Shown: in pieces, positions 1-6,107 of the stretch
Layout of the letters: each line of letters opens with the position of its first letter
Position numbering within the stretch: the stretch's first letter is position 1
NCBI GenBank assembly: GCA_023417635.1
Contig: JAEZFF010000060.1
Span: 1 to 6,107 of the forward strand
DNA: 6,107 nt
Source: Bacillota bacterium
GTDB taxonomy: Bacteria; Bacillota; Clostridia; Oscillospirales; Acutalibacteraceae
Reading direction: 5' to 3'
Position numbers and translations under genes: made by a program
Notes under the pieces: generated by a model
The model's database searches: none
Seen by the model: the letters and a program-made list of their open reading frames with translations, nothing else
What the model was told of the DNA's origin: nothing

Positions 1-1520
1 GCCCACATACGCACATCGCCGCGCTGAAGTGCCGTGCTTTTCCGGCGGAGCATCATAGCGGAGTGGTAAAAATTCCAAAGGCCAGTGTCCCAGGTGGATT
101 GGTCCCAGTTAAAAGTACGGCGGCTGTCTGGGTCGCCTTTGCCTTCCATGCCGATTTCGCTTCCATAATAAGTACATGGAATGCCCACATAGCTGAAAAG
201 GAATAAAACCGCAAGCTTCATGCGGCGCTTGTCACTGCCGCACCAGGTGAGGAAGCGCATAGTGTCATGGCTGTCGAGCAGATTCAGCATGGAAAAGTTC
301 GCCTGTGCGGAATTCCACATCAGGCAGCAGGAAAGGTCGGCGGAAAACAGCTCGGCATTCAGCTCCTGCGTTGCAAAATAGCGGATGCACGCCTTTGTTA
401 CCGGGTAATTCATAACGCCGTCGAACTGGTCGCCTTCCAGCCATGGGCGGGCATCGTGCCAGTTTTCACCGATGATGACAGCCTCCGGGTTTACAGCCTT
501 CACCGCTTTGCGGAAGGAGCGCCAGAACTCGTGGTCAACTTCGTCGGAGACGTCAAGCCGCCAGCCGTCTATGCCGGTGGTGCGCATCCAGCCGGTTACG
601 GTGTCAAGCAAATATTTTTTCATGCCGGGGTTTGAGGTGTTCAGTTTCGGCATATAGCCACAGGCGGAAAAGGTACGGTACTGGGCTTTTTTGCCGCCAT
701 CCGGGTACTGCAGAAAATGAAACCATTCGGCATACTTTGACTTAGAGCCGTTTTTCATTACATCCTGAAACGGCGCAAAATCCTCCCCACAATGGTTAAA
801 TACGCCGTCGAGCACCACACGGATTCCCCGCTTATGCGCCTCTGAAACAAGGCGGCATAAAGTTTCTGTGTCACCAAATGCAGGGTCAACTTTTCGGTAA
901 TCGGCTGTGTCGTATTTATGATTGCTGCGTGACTCGAAAATTGGGGTCAGGTACAGGCCGTTAATTCCAAGCCCCTGCAGATAGTCCAGTCTGCTGATGA
1001 TTCCCTGCAGGTCGCCGCCGTAGAAACTGTTCGACGTTGGAAGCTCGTTCCATGCCGAAAGCTTTTCAGGGTCGTTGGACCGGTCGCCGTTGCAGAAGCG
1101 CTCGACAAAGATCTGGTAGAAAACCGCTTCATGTATCCAGTCCGGCACATGGTGAACATCAATAGGATTGATGAACGGATACTGGAAATAGTGCAGGTAG
1201 GCATACTGGTCGTCAAATGTTTTGGATACGCCCGATTCCGAGTAAACGAGCGTCTGCTTTCCGTCGGAAATCAGGAAGTAGTAGCCAAGGCGCGGGTCGT
1301 CCGTAGTAAAATTATACTGGTAATAGTCAAAATAGCGGTCTGTGGCAACCTTTTCCATCGGGTATGCTTTTTTCTCTGACCAGACGTGCTTTCGCGCAAT
1401 CACGACGGAAACGGCGGTGCAGTCATTTTTCGCTGTTCGCAGGCGAAGATGCAGTTCGCAGCTGCTGTAAGCATAAGCGTAGTTACTTTTTTCAATATGG
1501 CAAAGACCCTGAAAATTCAC
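1..1520 (-). CDS. Cytoplasmic GH13 alpha-glucanase, neopullulanase/cyclomaltodextrinase/maltogenic amylase type (3' end cut by window)
   Basis: This enzyme should hydrolyse alpha-1,4 (and possibly alpha-1,6) links of imported maltodextrins or cyclodextrins. There are 506 complete codons and no stop; the family usually has about 580 to 590 residues, so most of the C-terminal beta domain lies outside. Residues 1 to about 120 look like the N-terminal CBM34-type beta domain of this group, and the catalytic barrel begins near residue 125 with an AVFYQIF segment. All GH13 signature regions are visible: DGVFNH (238-243), MPKLN (290-294, typical of subfamily GH13_20), GWRLDVSDEVDH with nucleophile D323, GENWH with acid/base E352, and LLDSHD with stabiliser D419. 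A YYGSEIGM stretch follows. No signal peptide is present, so it acts in the cytoplasm. The GTG start at 1520 has AGGAGG six bases upstream. It follows the binding-protein gene by 26 bases, as the last gene visible in the operon. Family is sure; the exact specificity within the group cannot be read from sequence. Confidence 0.93.
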   Translation of the reverse strand, partial: MNFQGLCHIEKSNYAYAYSSCELHLRLRTAKNDCTAVSVVIARKHVWSEKKAYPMEKVATDRYFDYYQYNFTTDDPRLGYYFLISDGKQTLVYSESGVSKTFDDQYAYLHYFQYPFINPIDVHHVPDWIHEAVFYQIFVERFCNGDRSNDPEKLSAWNELPTSNSFYGGDLQGIISRLDYLQGLGINGLYLTPIFESRSNHKYDTADYRKVDPAFGDTETLCRLVSEAHKRGIRVVLDGVFNHCGEDFAPFQDVMKNGSKSKYAEWFHFLQYPDGGKKAQYRTFSACGYMPKLNTSNPGMKKYLLDTVTGWMRTTGIDGWRLDVSDEVDHEFWRSFRKAVKAVNPEAVIIGENWHDARPWLEGDQFDGVMNYPVTKACIRYFATQELNAELFSADLSCCLMWNSAQANFSMLNLLDSHDTMRFLTWCGSDKRRMKLAVLFLFSYVGIPCTYYGSEIGMEGKGDPDSRRTFNWDQSTWDTGLWNFYHSAMMLRRKSTALQRGDVRMW

Positions 1521-1526
1521 AATGAT

Positions 1527-1532
1527 CCTCCT
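1527..1532 (-). promoter_or_regulatory. Ribosome binding site of the GH13 gene
   Basis: AGGAGG on the minus strand, six bases before GTG at 1520. There is no ATG at a suitable distance, so this site fixes the GTG as the start. It lies in the 26-base gap after the binding-protein stop codon. Confidence 0.85.
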
Positions 1533-1546
1533 AAATCCCGCTGGAG

Positions 1547-2830
1547 CTAAGATTCGACTTTAACAAGCGAGTTCCATTCATCCTGCGCCTTTTTTGCGCC
1601 TTGCGCGGGTGTTATTTTACCGTCGAACACAGCAGTGCATATATCGTTCGAAATTGTCCAGAAATAGCTGATCCGTTTTGAACTCGGCATTGGATTGGAG
1701 TTACCGAAGGCTTTAATGATGGCTTGAAGCACTTCATCATTGGCAAGGCCCTTTAGGGAAGCTGCGTCTTTGCGCGCTGTGATTTTGGAGGCTTTTGTGT
1801 AAAGCAGTTCTGCACTTTCCGGGGATATAAGGGATTCCGCAAAAAGCTGCGCTGCTTTCGGGTATTTTGTGTAGGCCGAAACGTGGGCGTTCTGGATGAA
1901 GGCGAAAGATTTCTGCTGGTGGCCGTCAAGAGTCGGCAGCGGAACAGCACCGAGGTCTACGCCGGCTTTGCGGAAGGTCTGAACATCCCACGGGCCACTC
2001 ATGATATATGCGGTGTTGCCGTTTTCAAACTGAGTGTCAAGAAAATCGGTGTTGCCAAGGTCACCAGAAGAAATCGGAATAATTTTGTGGTATTTCTGAA
2101 GGACTTCAAGGCCTTTCTCAAAAGCTGGAGTGTCGAAGCCCGGATGGTCGCTGTCCGTCCCGTCTTTGCCGAAAAGCTGGAAGCCGTAAGTGCTCAGCAT
2201 GGTGTACATTGGAGAACCGGTCGATTCAAACAGGTAGTAGAATTTATTTTTCTTCGGATTGTTGTAGGCTTTTGCTTCTTTTGCAAGCTGTTCGAAAGTG
2301 GTAATTGGTGTTTTTACCAGCTTTTTGTTGTAAAACAGTACATAGGTTTCCACAGAAACCGGAACCCCGTAGCATTTACCGCCGCTTGTAACTGTTTTCA
2401 TGCAGATGGGTAAAACTTCGTCGTTCAGCTTCTTTATTATGGACGGATCCAGAGGAAGAAAGTAGCCGGACTTAATACACTCGGCTGTTTTGTCATGTGG
2501 GCAGATGAATACATCCGGCCCTTTGCCGGAGGGACCTTCCAGCGCAATCTTCTGTGTGTCATAAAGGCCGCCTTCCTCAACGGTTACCTTTACGCCGTAT
2601 TTTTTCTCGAAGTTTGCGGCCGCAGCTTTTGCAAACGCGGTGTCTGCGGTGCCGCCGGTGCGAAATTTCAGTGTGGCACCGGCCTCAGGCTTCAGTTCGG
2701 CGGCAGAAGCAGCTCCGCTTTGTGCGGCGGAAGGAGTTCCGCCTTCCGCTGGCAGAGCTTTTTTGCATCCTGCAAATGGTACGGCAAGAAGTGCGCATAA
2801 AAGAAACGCTGTGATTTTCTTACAGTTCAT
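1547..2830 (-). CDS. Maltodextrin-type ABC transporter solute-binding lipoprotein (MalE-like)
   Basis: This is the extracellular substrate-capturing component of a CUT1-type sugar ABC importer, 427 residues, a normal family length. Residues 1-21 form a lipoprotein signal peptide: lysines at 4-5, a hydrophobic core, then a FAGC lipobox, so C22 should be lipidated and anchor the protein outside the membrane. A low-complexity Ala/Ser/Gly/Pro linker follows to about residue 45. The mature part resembles family 1/8 extracellular binding proteins: a GPDVFICPHD segment after the first lobe, a GVPVSVETYVLFYNKKL segment like the MalE YPIAVEALSLIYNK hinge region, and the GPW motif at 279-281 that is typical of maltose-binding proteins. 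ATG at 2830 is preceded by AGGAGG at nine bases. It starts 30 bases after the MalG-type gene, so here the binding protein comes third, although in many maltose operons it comes first. The substrate is probably a maltodextrin or cyclodextrin, inferred from the adjoining GH13 enzyme; a different alpha-glucan is possible. Confidence 0.92.
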   Translation of the reverse strand: MNCKKITAFLLCALLAVPFAGCKKALPAEGGTPSAAQSGAASAAELKPEAGATLKFRTGGTADTAFAKAAAANFEKKYGVKVTVEEGGLYDTQKIALEGPSGKGPDVFICPHDKTAECIKSGYFLPLDPSIIKKLNDEVLPICMKTVTSGGKCYGVPVSVETYVLFYNKKLVKTPITTFEQLAKEAKAYNNPKKNKFYYLFESTGSPMYTMLSTYGFQLFGKDGTDSDHPGFDTPAFEKGLEVLQKYHKIIPISSGDLGNTDFLDTQFENGNTAYIMSGPWDVQTFRKAGVDLGAVPLPTLDGHQQKSFAFIQNAHVSAYTKYPKAAQLFAESLISPESAELLYTKASKITARKDAASLKGLANDEVLQAIIKAFGNSNPMPSSKRISYFWTISNDICTAVFDGKITPAQGAKKAQDEWNSLVKVES

Positions 2831-2839
2831 ATGGTTTCT

Positions 2840-2845
2840 CCTCCT
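2840..2845 (-). promoter_or_regulatory. Ribosome binding site of the binding-protein gene
   Basis: AGGAGG on the minus strand, nine bases upstream of ATG at 2830. It is a near-perfect Shine-Dalgarno core, in keeping with the high translation a binding protein needs relative to its permeases. Confidence 0.8.
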
Positions 2846-2860
2846 AATAAAAATTTGTTT

Positions 2861-3685
2861 TCAGCCTTTGTTCGCGCCCGAAGCGATACCCTGCACCAGG
2901 TACTTCTGGAAGATGAGGAACAGAATCGTGATTGGCACAGCAATCAGGATAGCGCCGGCGGCAAACATGGTGAAATTGGAATTCTCTTTTCCGGAAATCA
3001 TGCTGTAGAGGCCGACGGCAATCGTGATGTGCTTGTCATCGGAAAGCAGCATATTTGGCAGTATGTAGTCCATCCACGGCGCCATAAACTGGGAAACGGC
3101 ACAGTAAGTGATGATCGGCTTGGAAAGCGGGAGAATAATGTGGAAGAACGTGGAAAAGTATCCGCAGCCGTCAATATAGGCCGCTTCATCAATCTCTCTC
3201 GGAATACCGTCGAGGTATCCTTTTACCAGCCACACATTGTACGGAATGGCGCCCGCCACATAGATGATGACGAGGGCGATAGGCTGGTCCAGCAGGCCAA
3301 AATTCAGAAACAGCGTGTAGAAAGCCGTCATGGAAAGGAAAGTCGGGAACATGGAAAGCAGCAGAATCGTCATAAGGCTCATTTTGCGTCCCTTGAATTT
3401 AAAGCGGGAGAAAATCCATGCCGTTATCATGACTAGCAGCACCGACACTACAGAAGTCACAATAGCAATTTCGAACGAGTTCATGAACCAGCTTGCATAA
3501 TTGGTGTCGCGGAAAAGGCGGGTGTAATTATCCAGCGTAAGCGCTTTCGGGATAAATGTAGAAGAAGCGAGGCCGTTGCCTTTGTTGAACGAAGAAAGGA
3601 CAATCCAGCAGATTGGAATTAGGACCAGAAGCGACACAACGATAAGTTCCAGATGCACCCAGAAAGAAGTTATTTTTTTGCTCAT
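2861..3685 (-). CDS. Maltodextrin-type ABC transporter permease, MalG-like
   Basis: One half of the membrane channel of a CUT1 sugar importer, 274 residues from the ATG used here. About six hydrophobic segments can be seen: roughly 12-32, 71-93, 106-127, 134-154, 190-211 and 239-260. The cytoplasmic EAA loop that docks on the ATPase is intact: EAAYIDG starting at E167, then nine residues and IILP ending at P186. The C-terminus, KYLVQGIASGANKG, is typical of MalG proteins. Start choice: an in-frame GTG at 3697 overlaps the MalF-type stop codon as GTGA, but the AAGGAG at 3700-3705 is only two bases from it. ATG at 3685 lies 14 bases from that site and five from a weaker GAAGG, so I prefer ATG; the difference is four residues. 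It sits 8 bases after the MalF-type gene, which implies translational coupling. The two permeases should form a heterodimer. Confidence 0.93.
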   Translation of the reverse strand: MSKKITSFWVHLELIVVSLLVLIPICWIVLSSFNKGNGLASSTFIPKALTLDNYTRLFRDTNYASWFMNSFEIAIVTSVVSVLLVMITAWIFSRFKFKGRKMSLMTILLLSMFPTFLSMTAFYTLFLNFGLLDQPIALVIIYVAGAIPYNVWLVKGYLDGIPREIDEAAYIDGCGYFSTFFHIILPLSKPIITYCAVSQFMAPWMDYILPNMLLSDDKHITIAVGLYSMISGKENSNFTMFAAGAILIAVPITILFLIFQKYLVQGIASGANKG

Positions 3686-3693
3686 AGCGGCCT

Positions 3694-5031
3694 TCACATC
3701 TCCTTAAATGAAGTTGTTCTCTTAAAGTTCCAGTATGACACAATGCCGATGAAGATGAAGATTAATAGGCTCATAATGGCCGCCATGCTGTACATCTTCT
3801 GGTTCAGAGTCAGTTTGTAGATCCACGAGATGAGAATATCGGTGTCGCCGGCAAACTGGTACGAAGAATCGGCTGGGCCACCGCCTGTGAGGAAGTAGAT
3901 GGAACCAAAAGAGTTGAAATTAAACGCCAGACTCATCACAATCAGCGGTGCGGTTGCCTTCATCAGCAGCGGCAGTTTGATGTTGAAGAAAATCTGGACC
4001 GCGCTGGCCCCGTCTATGCGCGCCGCCTCATAAAGGCTTGCATCCTGGTTTGAAAGCACACCTTCCAGCATAAGCATGAAAGAAGGGAAACCAAGCCAGA
4101 GGTTCACAAGCAAAATGGATACTTTCGCTAGAGTCGGGTCAGTAAGGAACGGAATGCGGGAAGAGGTCAGCCCGCAATCAAGCAGGAACTGATTCAGCGG
4201 CCCAAACTGGCCGTTCAGCAGGTTGCGGAACATCAAAAGTGAAATCATGGCAGGAATTGCCCACGGAAGAATGAAAATAGAGCGGTAGAACGAACGGTGT
4301 TTCACGCATTTGCTGTTAAGAATCAGTGCTTGGAACAGGCCAAGGAAATACGAAGAAAAAGTAGCAACGACAGCCCAGACAACCGTCCAGAGCAATACGG
4401 AAAGGAAGGTCTGTGTCCAGATCGGCACATTAATTATTTTAGCAAAATTCTGAAAGCCGACCCAGTTTACAAGGCTTGCCGGCGGAAGATGATTGATGTC
4501 GTAGTTTGTAAACGCCGTTAAGACCGAGAAAATAATTGGCATAACGACGATGAAAAGCATGATGATGGCGACCGGTGCAAGAACCAGGTAGGGGAACATT
4601 GATTTGTAAAGGCCTTTGCCATATTCTTTCGAGGTCGTAAATGTGCCGCTCTCGTCGATGGCCTTTCCGGTATGGAAAGCATCGGTGACGTTCCACACAT
4701 ATATGGCAAGGAAAATCAGAAAGCCTATCAGCGCAATAATGCCGTTGATGAGCAGCATAGTGGAATGGTCGCCATGCACGCCCGGAACCGTGCCAAGAGT
4801 GAAAAGCCCCCACAAACCTTTTGTAAAGAAACCGCCGTGCAGCCGAATCTGAAAGTCGGTGATGTCACCGGCAAAATAGTTTGCCCAGTAGCCGGACTGG
4901 AACTCAATGCCGAAAAACAGCACCTGCGCTAGAAAGAAAAGGAATCCCTTGGTACGCTGTCGACCAATAAAGAACTGGCCGCTCCCCCACAACAAACAGG
5001 AAAGGACCGTTGAGCCTACCCTTTTTTTCAC
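3694..5031 (-). CDS. Maltodextrin-type ABC transporter permease, MalF-like
   Basis: The other channel subunit of the CUT1 importer, 445 residues. About eight hydrophobic segments can be seen, roughly at 29-44, 92-114, 146-172, 208-238, 253-269, 303-324, 360-382 and 413-434. This matches the eight-helix plan of E. coli MalF, but the protein is shorter than that one (514 residues) and lacks room for its large periplasmic P2 loop. The N-terminus carries a WGSGQFFIGRQRTKG segment, a feature often seen in Firmicutes MalF proteins. The EAA loop is intact: EAARIDG from E335 to G341 and IKLP ending at P354. An in-frame TTG at 5049 could extend it by six residues, but GGGAGG at 5040-5045 would then lie inside the gene; it is eight bases upstream of GTG at 5031, so GTG is the likely start. 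This is the first gene of the operon, facing the LacI-type regulator across 155 bases. Confidence 0.94.
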   Translation of the reverse strand: MKKRVGSTVLSCLLWGSGQFFIGRQRTKGFLFFLAQVLFFGIEFQSGYWANYFAGDITDFQIRLHGGFFTKGLWGLFTLGTVPGVHGDHSTMLLINGIIALIGFLIFLAIYVWNVTDAFHTGKAIDESGTFTTSKEYGKGLYKSMFPYLVLAPVAIIMLFIVVMPIIFSVLTAFTNYDINHLPPASLVNWVGFQNFAKIINVPIWTQTFLSVLLWTVVWAVVATFSSYFLGLFQALILNSKCVKHRSFYRSIFILPWAIPAMISLLMFRNLLNGQFGPLNQFLLDCGLTSSRIPFLTDPTLAKVSILLVNLWLGFPSFMLMLEGVLSNQDASLYEAARIDGASAVQIFFNIKLPLLMKATAPLIVMSLAFNFNSFGSIYFLTGGGPADSSYQFAGDTDILISWIYKLTLNQKMYSMAAIMSLLIFIFIGIVSYWNFKRTTSFKEM

Positions 5032-5039
5032 GATGAAAA

Positions 5040-5045
5040 CCTCCC
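5040..5045 (-). promoter_or_regulatory. Ribosome binding site that sets the MalF-type start
   Basis: GGGAGG on the minus strand with an eight-base spacer to GTG at 5031. The longer reading from TTG at 5049 would place this site downstream of its own start codon, so the site argues for the GTG. Confidence 0.8.
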
Positions 5046-5057
5046 ACAAAAGAACAG

Positions 5058-5077
5058 GCCGTTTCAGCTAACACGGC
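5058..5077. promoter_or_regulatory. Imperfect 20-bp dyad in the operon leader, candidate operator
   Basis: GCCGTTTCAGCTAACACGGC reads as an even-centred inverted repeat in which eight of ten base pairs match, with arms GCCGT/ACGGC and centre AGCT. The size and symmetry suit a LacI-family operator. It lies between the proposed operon promoter and the first ribosome binding site, where a bound repressor would block elongation. It lacks the central CG common in LacI-family sites, and a weak RNA hairpin in the leader is the alternative reading. Confidence 0.4.
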
Positions 5078-5105
5078 ACCATCCCTAAAAAATGTTGAAA
5101 AGCTG

Positions 5106-5128
5106 ATGCAAAGTAATTCATATTGCAT
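5106..5128. promoter_or_regulatory. Imperfect 23-bp dyad ATGCAA-N11-TTGCAT, candidate operator
   Basis: Six-base arms ATGCAA (5106-5111) and TTGCAT (5123-5128) are exact inverted repeats, centred on 5117. Overall eight of eleven pairs match. The right arm coincides with the proposed -35 box of the regulator gene and overlaps the proposed -10 box of the operon, so binding here could affect both directions. The 11-base spacing is wide for a classical LacI-family site, and the match to a catabolite-repression (cre) site is poor because the central CG is absent. Confidence 0.4.
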
Positions 5129-5150
5129 AACTTCAAAAACTCTGTTACAA
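5122..5150 (-). promoter_or_regulatory. Possible promoter of the transport/amylase operon
   Basis: On the minus strand TTGTAA (5150-5145) and TGCAAT (5127-5122) are separated by 17 bases; each matches the sigma-A consensus at four of six positions. It predicts a leader of roughly 80 bases before GTG at 5031. No other pair with good spacing was found between the divergent genes, but the boxes are weak, so an activator or another promoter cannot be excluded. Confidence 0.35.
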
Positions 5151-5151
5151 T
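5123..5151 (+). promoter_or_regulatory. Probable promoter of the LacI-type regulator gene
   Basis: TTGCAT (5123-5128) and TACAAT (5146-5151) are 17 bases apart. The -10 box matches the sigma-A consensus at five of six positions; the -35 box matches at three. The start of transcription would fall near 5158, giving a leader of about 30 bases. The -35 box is the right arm of the ATGCAA/TTGCAT dyad, which suggests autoregulation. Confidence 0.55.
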
Positions 5152-5186
5152 AGCGGTGTGATGGCGAAAGGAAGCGAATACAGACT

Positions 5187-6104
5187 ATGGCAAAAGGCAA
5201 AGTAACTCTGCGCGACATTGCAGACGTCTGCGGCGTTTCCACCGCAACCGTTTCGTATGTGCTAAACCACTCGGAAAAGGAAAAAATCAGCCATGAAACG
5301 CGTCTTAAAATTGTGAAGGCTGCGGCTGATTTACATTATACGCCATCGCTCTTCACAAAGAAGCTGGCAAAACGAAAGAGTAACCTTGTCGGAATTATTA
5401 TCAATTTAAATGAAAACGGAAACTCCGCCGGAAAAAAAATGATGTACTACGACCTTGCCGCTGAACTGAGCAGCCGAATCCGCTCCATTGACTTTGAAAC
5501 GCTGACCATAACAACGGCCGACCTTTTGAAGGATGCAAAAGTCATCACTTCCCATTGTCTGGATGCCGTATTTATGATTGACGTCGACGGTGAAACCGCG
5601 CGGAAAATAACTCACGATTACTATGTACCGATTATTTTTTTGAACTGCGAGATTAACGACCCGCTTTTCTGTAAAATTTACCCCAACTACCAGGCCGTTT
5701 TCCGGAAGGCACGGGCAATACTGCAAACCGACACACCGTTTCTTCTGATGGAAGACATCTGCAACTGTGAGCTTCGCTGCCGTATTACGGCCAGTTTTCA
5801 GACAAAAGACATCTTTATTCATACACCCGGTTCCAATCTGCAGGCCTTTCTGGAAGCGCACCGTGGAAGAAAGGGGATTGTGCTGGGCGATTTGCTGGGG
5901 CTGCAGGCGCTGTATTTGTTTGGAAAAGAGAACCTTGCCGTGCTTTCCAGCCTGGAAGACACGCCTCTGCCGAAAGAAGCAAATATCCTGCATATCCCAA
6001 ACATCCGAAGGGCGGAAGCGGCAGCAGAAGTGCTGAAAAATATGCTTTACCTTGACTACACCCCAAGCGAGGGGAATCGAATTTTTCTTGACTGTGAACC
6101 GTAA
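5187..6104 (+). CDS. LacI-family transcriptional regulator, short and divergent effector domain
   Basis: Likely local regulator of the sugar operon, 305 residues. The N-terminus is a clear LacI-type helix-turn-helix: VTLRDIADVCGVSTATVSYVLN at residues 6-27, followed by the KISHETRLKIVKAAADLHYTP segment and a hinge-helix region about 51-63 (SLFTKKLAKRKS). The sugar-binding part, from about 66, begins with a normal NLVGIIIN strand but then diverges: it is about 30 residues shorter than usual, and I cannot find the usual P-x-D-I-x-V-x-G-F/Y-D or the R-P-x-L-T-T-I segments. The C-terminal helix around RRAEAAAEVLKNML resembles the normal family helix. The start ATG at 5187 has AAGGA at 5168-5172, a long 14-base spacer. 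Divergent position next to the operon suggests control of it, most likely as a repressor released by an oligosaccharide. The DNA-binding fold is certain; effector identity is unknown. Confidence 0.9.
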   Translation: MAKGKVTLRDIADVCGVSTATVSYVLNHSEKEKISHETRLKIVKAAADLHYTPSLFTKKLAKRKSNLVGIIINLNENGNSAGKKMMYYDLAAELSSRIRSIDFETLTITTADLLKDAKVITSHCLDAVFMIDVDGETARKITHDYYVPIIFLNCEINDPLFCKIYPNYQAVFRKARAILQTDTPFLLMEDICNCELRCRITASFQTKDIFIHTPGSNLQAFLEAHRGRKGIVLGDLLGLQALYLFGKENLAVLSSLEDTPLPKEANILHIPNIRRAEAAAEVLKNMLYLDYTPSEGNRIFLDCEP

Positions 6105-6107
6105 GAA

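Noticed and set aside
1883..2413. Open frame of 176 codons on the plus strand
   Set aside because: It lies antisense to the clearly coding binding-protein gene, has no family resemblance and no ribosome binding site that I can see; it is a shadow of the codon use on the other strand.
1521..2860. Terminators or attenuators in the gaps around the binding-protein gene
   Set aside because: The 26- and 30-base gaps hold only ribosome binding sites; no GC-rich stem followed by a T-run was seen.
2831..3436. Open frame of 201 codons on the plus strand
   Set aside because: It is antisense to the MalG-type permease, is rich in Arg, His and Gln without domain features, and opens at the reverse of the binding-protein leader.
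3694..5049. Longer MalF-type reading from TTG at 5049
   Set aside because: The Shine-Dalgarno GGGAGG would lie inside this reading, whereas it is ideally spaced for GTG at 5031.
5107..5120. Possible catabolite-repression (cre) site, TG and CA 14 bases apart
   Set aside because: The central CG and several arm positions of the CcpA consensus are missing, so the match does not go beyond the outer bases of the dyad already listed.
5406..5993. Open frame of 195 codons on the minus strand
   Set aside because: It is wholly antisense to the regulator gene, whose helix-turn-helix and continuous frame are convincing; the translation shows no recognisable domain.

Overview
The window is one carbohydrate-uptake locus: four genes read leftward on the minus strand behind a single divergent control region, with a LacI-type regulator reading rightward at the right end. 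GC is near 50%, ribosome binding sites are strong (AGGAGG, GGGAGG), GTG starts are common, the binding protein carries a Gram-positive-style lipobox, and the genes resemble maltodextrin uptake genes of Bacillota. I infer a clostridial organism, possibly of the Oscillospiraceae/Ruminococcaceae type. That placement rests on style and family resemblance, not on a marker gene.

Layout, in transcription order on the minus strand: a MalF-type permease (5031 to 3694), a MalG-type permease (3685 to 2861), a MalE-type solute-binding lipoprotein (2830 to 1547), and a cytoplasmic GH13 enzyme of the neopullulanase/cyclomaltodextrinase/maltogenic amylase group (1520 down to the window edge, C-terminus missing). 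Gaps are 8 to 30 bases and no terminator-like structure lies between the genes, so they should form one operon. On the plus strand a short, divergent LacI-family regulator occupies 5187 to 6104. No stretch over 300 bases lacks a gene; the only intergenic region of note is 5032 to 5186.

How they work together (inference from families): the lipoprotein captures maltodextrin or a related alpha-glucan outside the membrane, the two permeases form the channel, an ATPase not encoded here powers it, and the cytoplasmic GH13 enzyme hydrolyses the imported oligosaccharide. The LacI-type protein probably represses the operon, and perhaps itself, through one or both imperfect dyads between the divergent genes.

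This is a recognisable type of system and I see no wholly new one. The points worth a second look are the permease-first gene order with the binding protein third, the short and atypical effector domain of the regulator, the compact divergent promoter with two dyads, and the missing ATPase gene.
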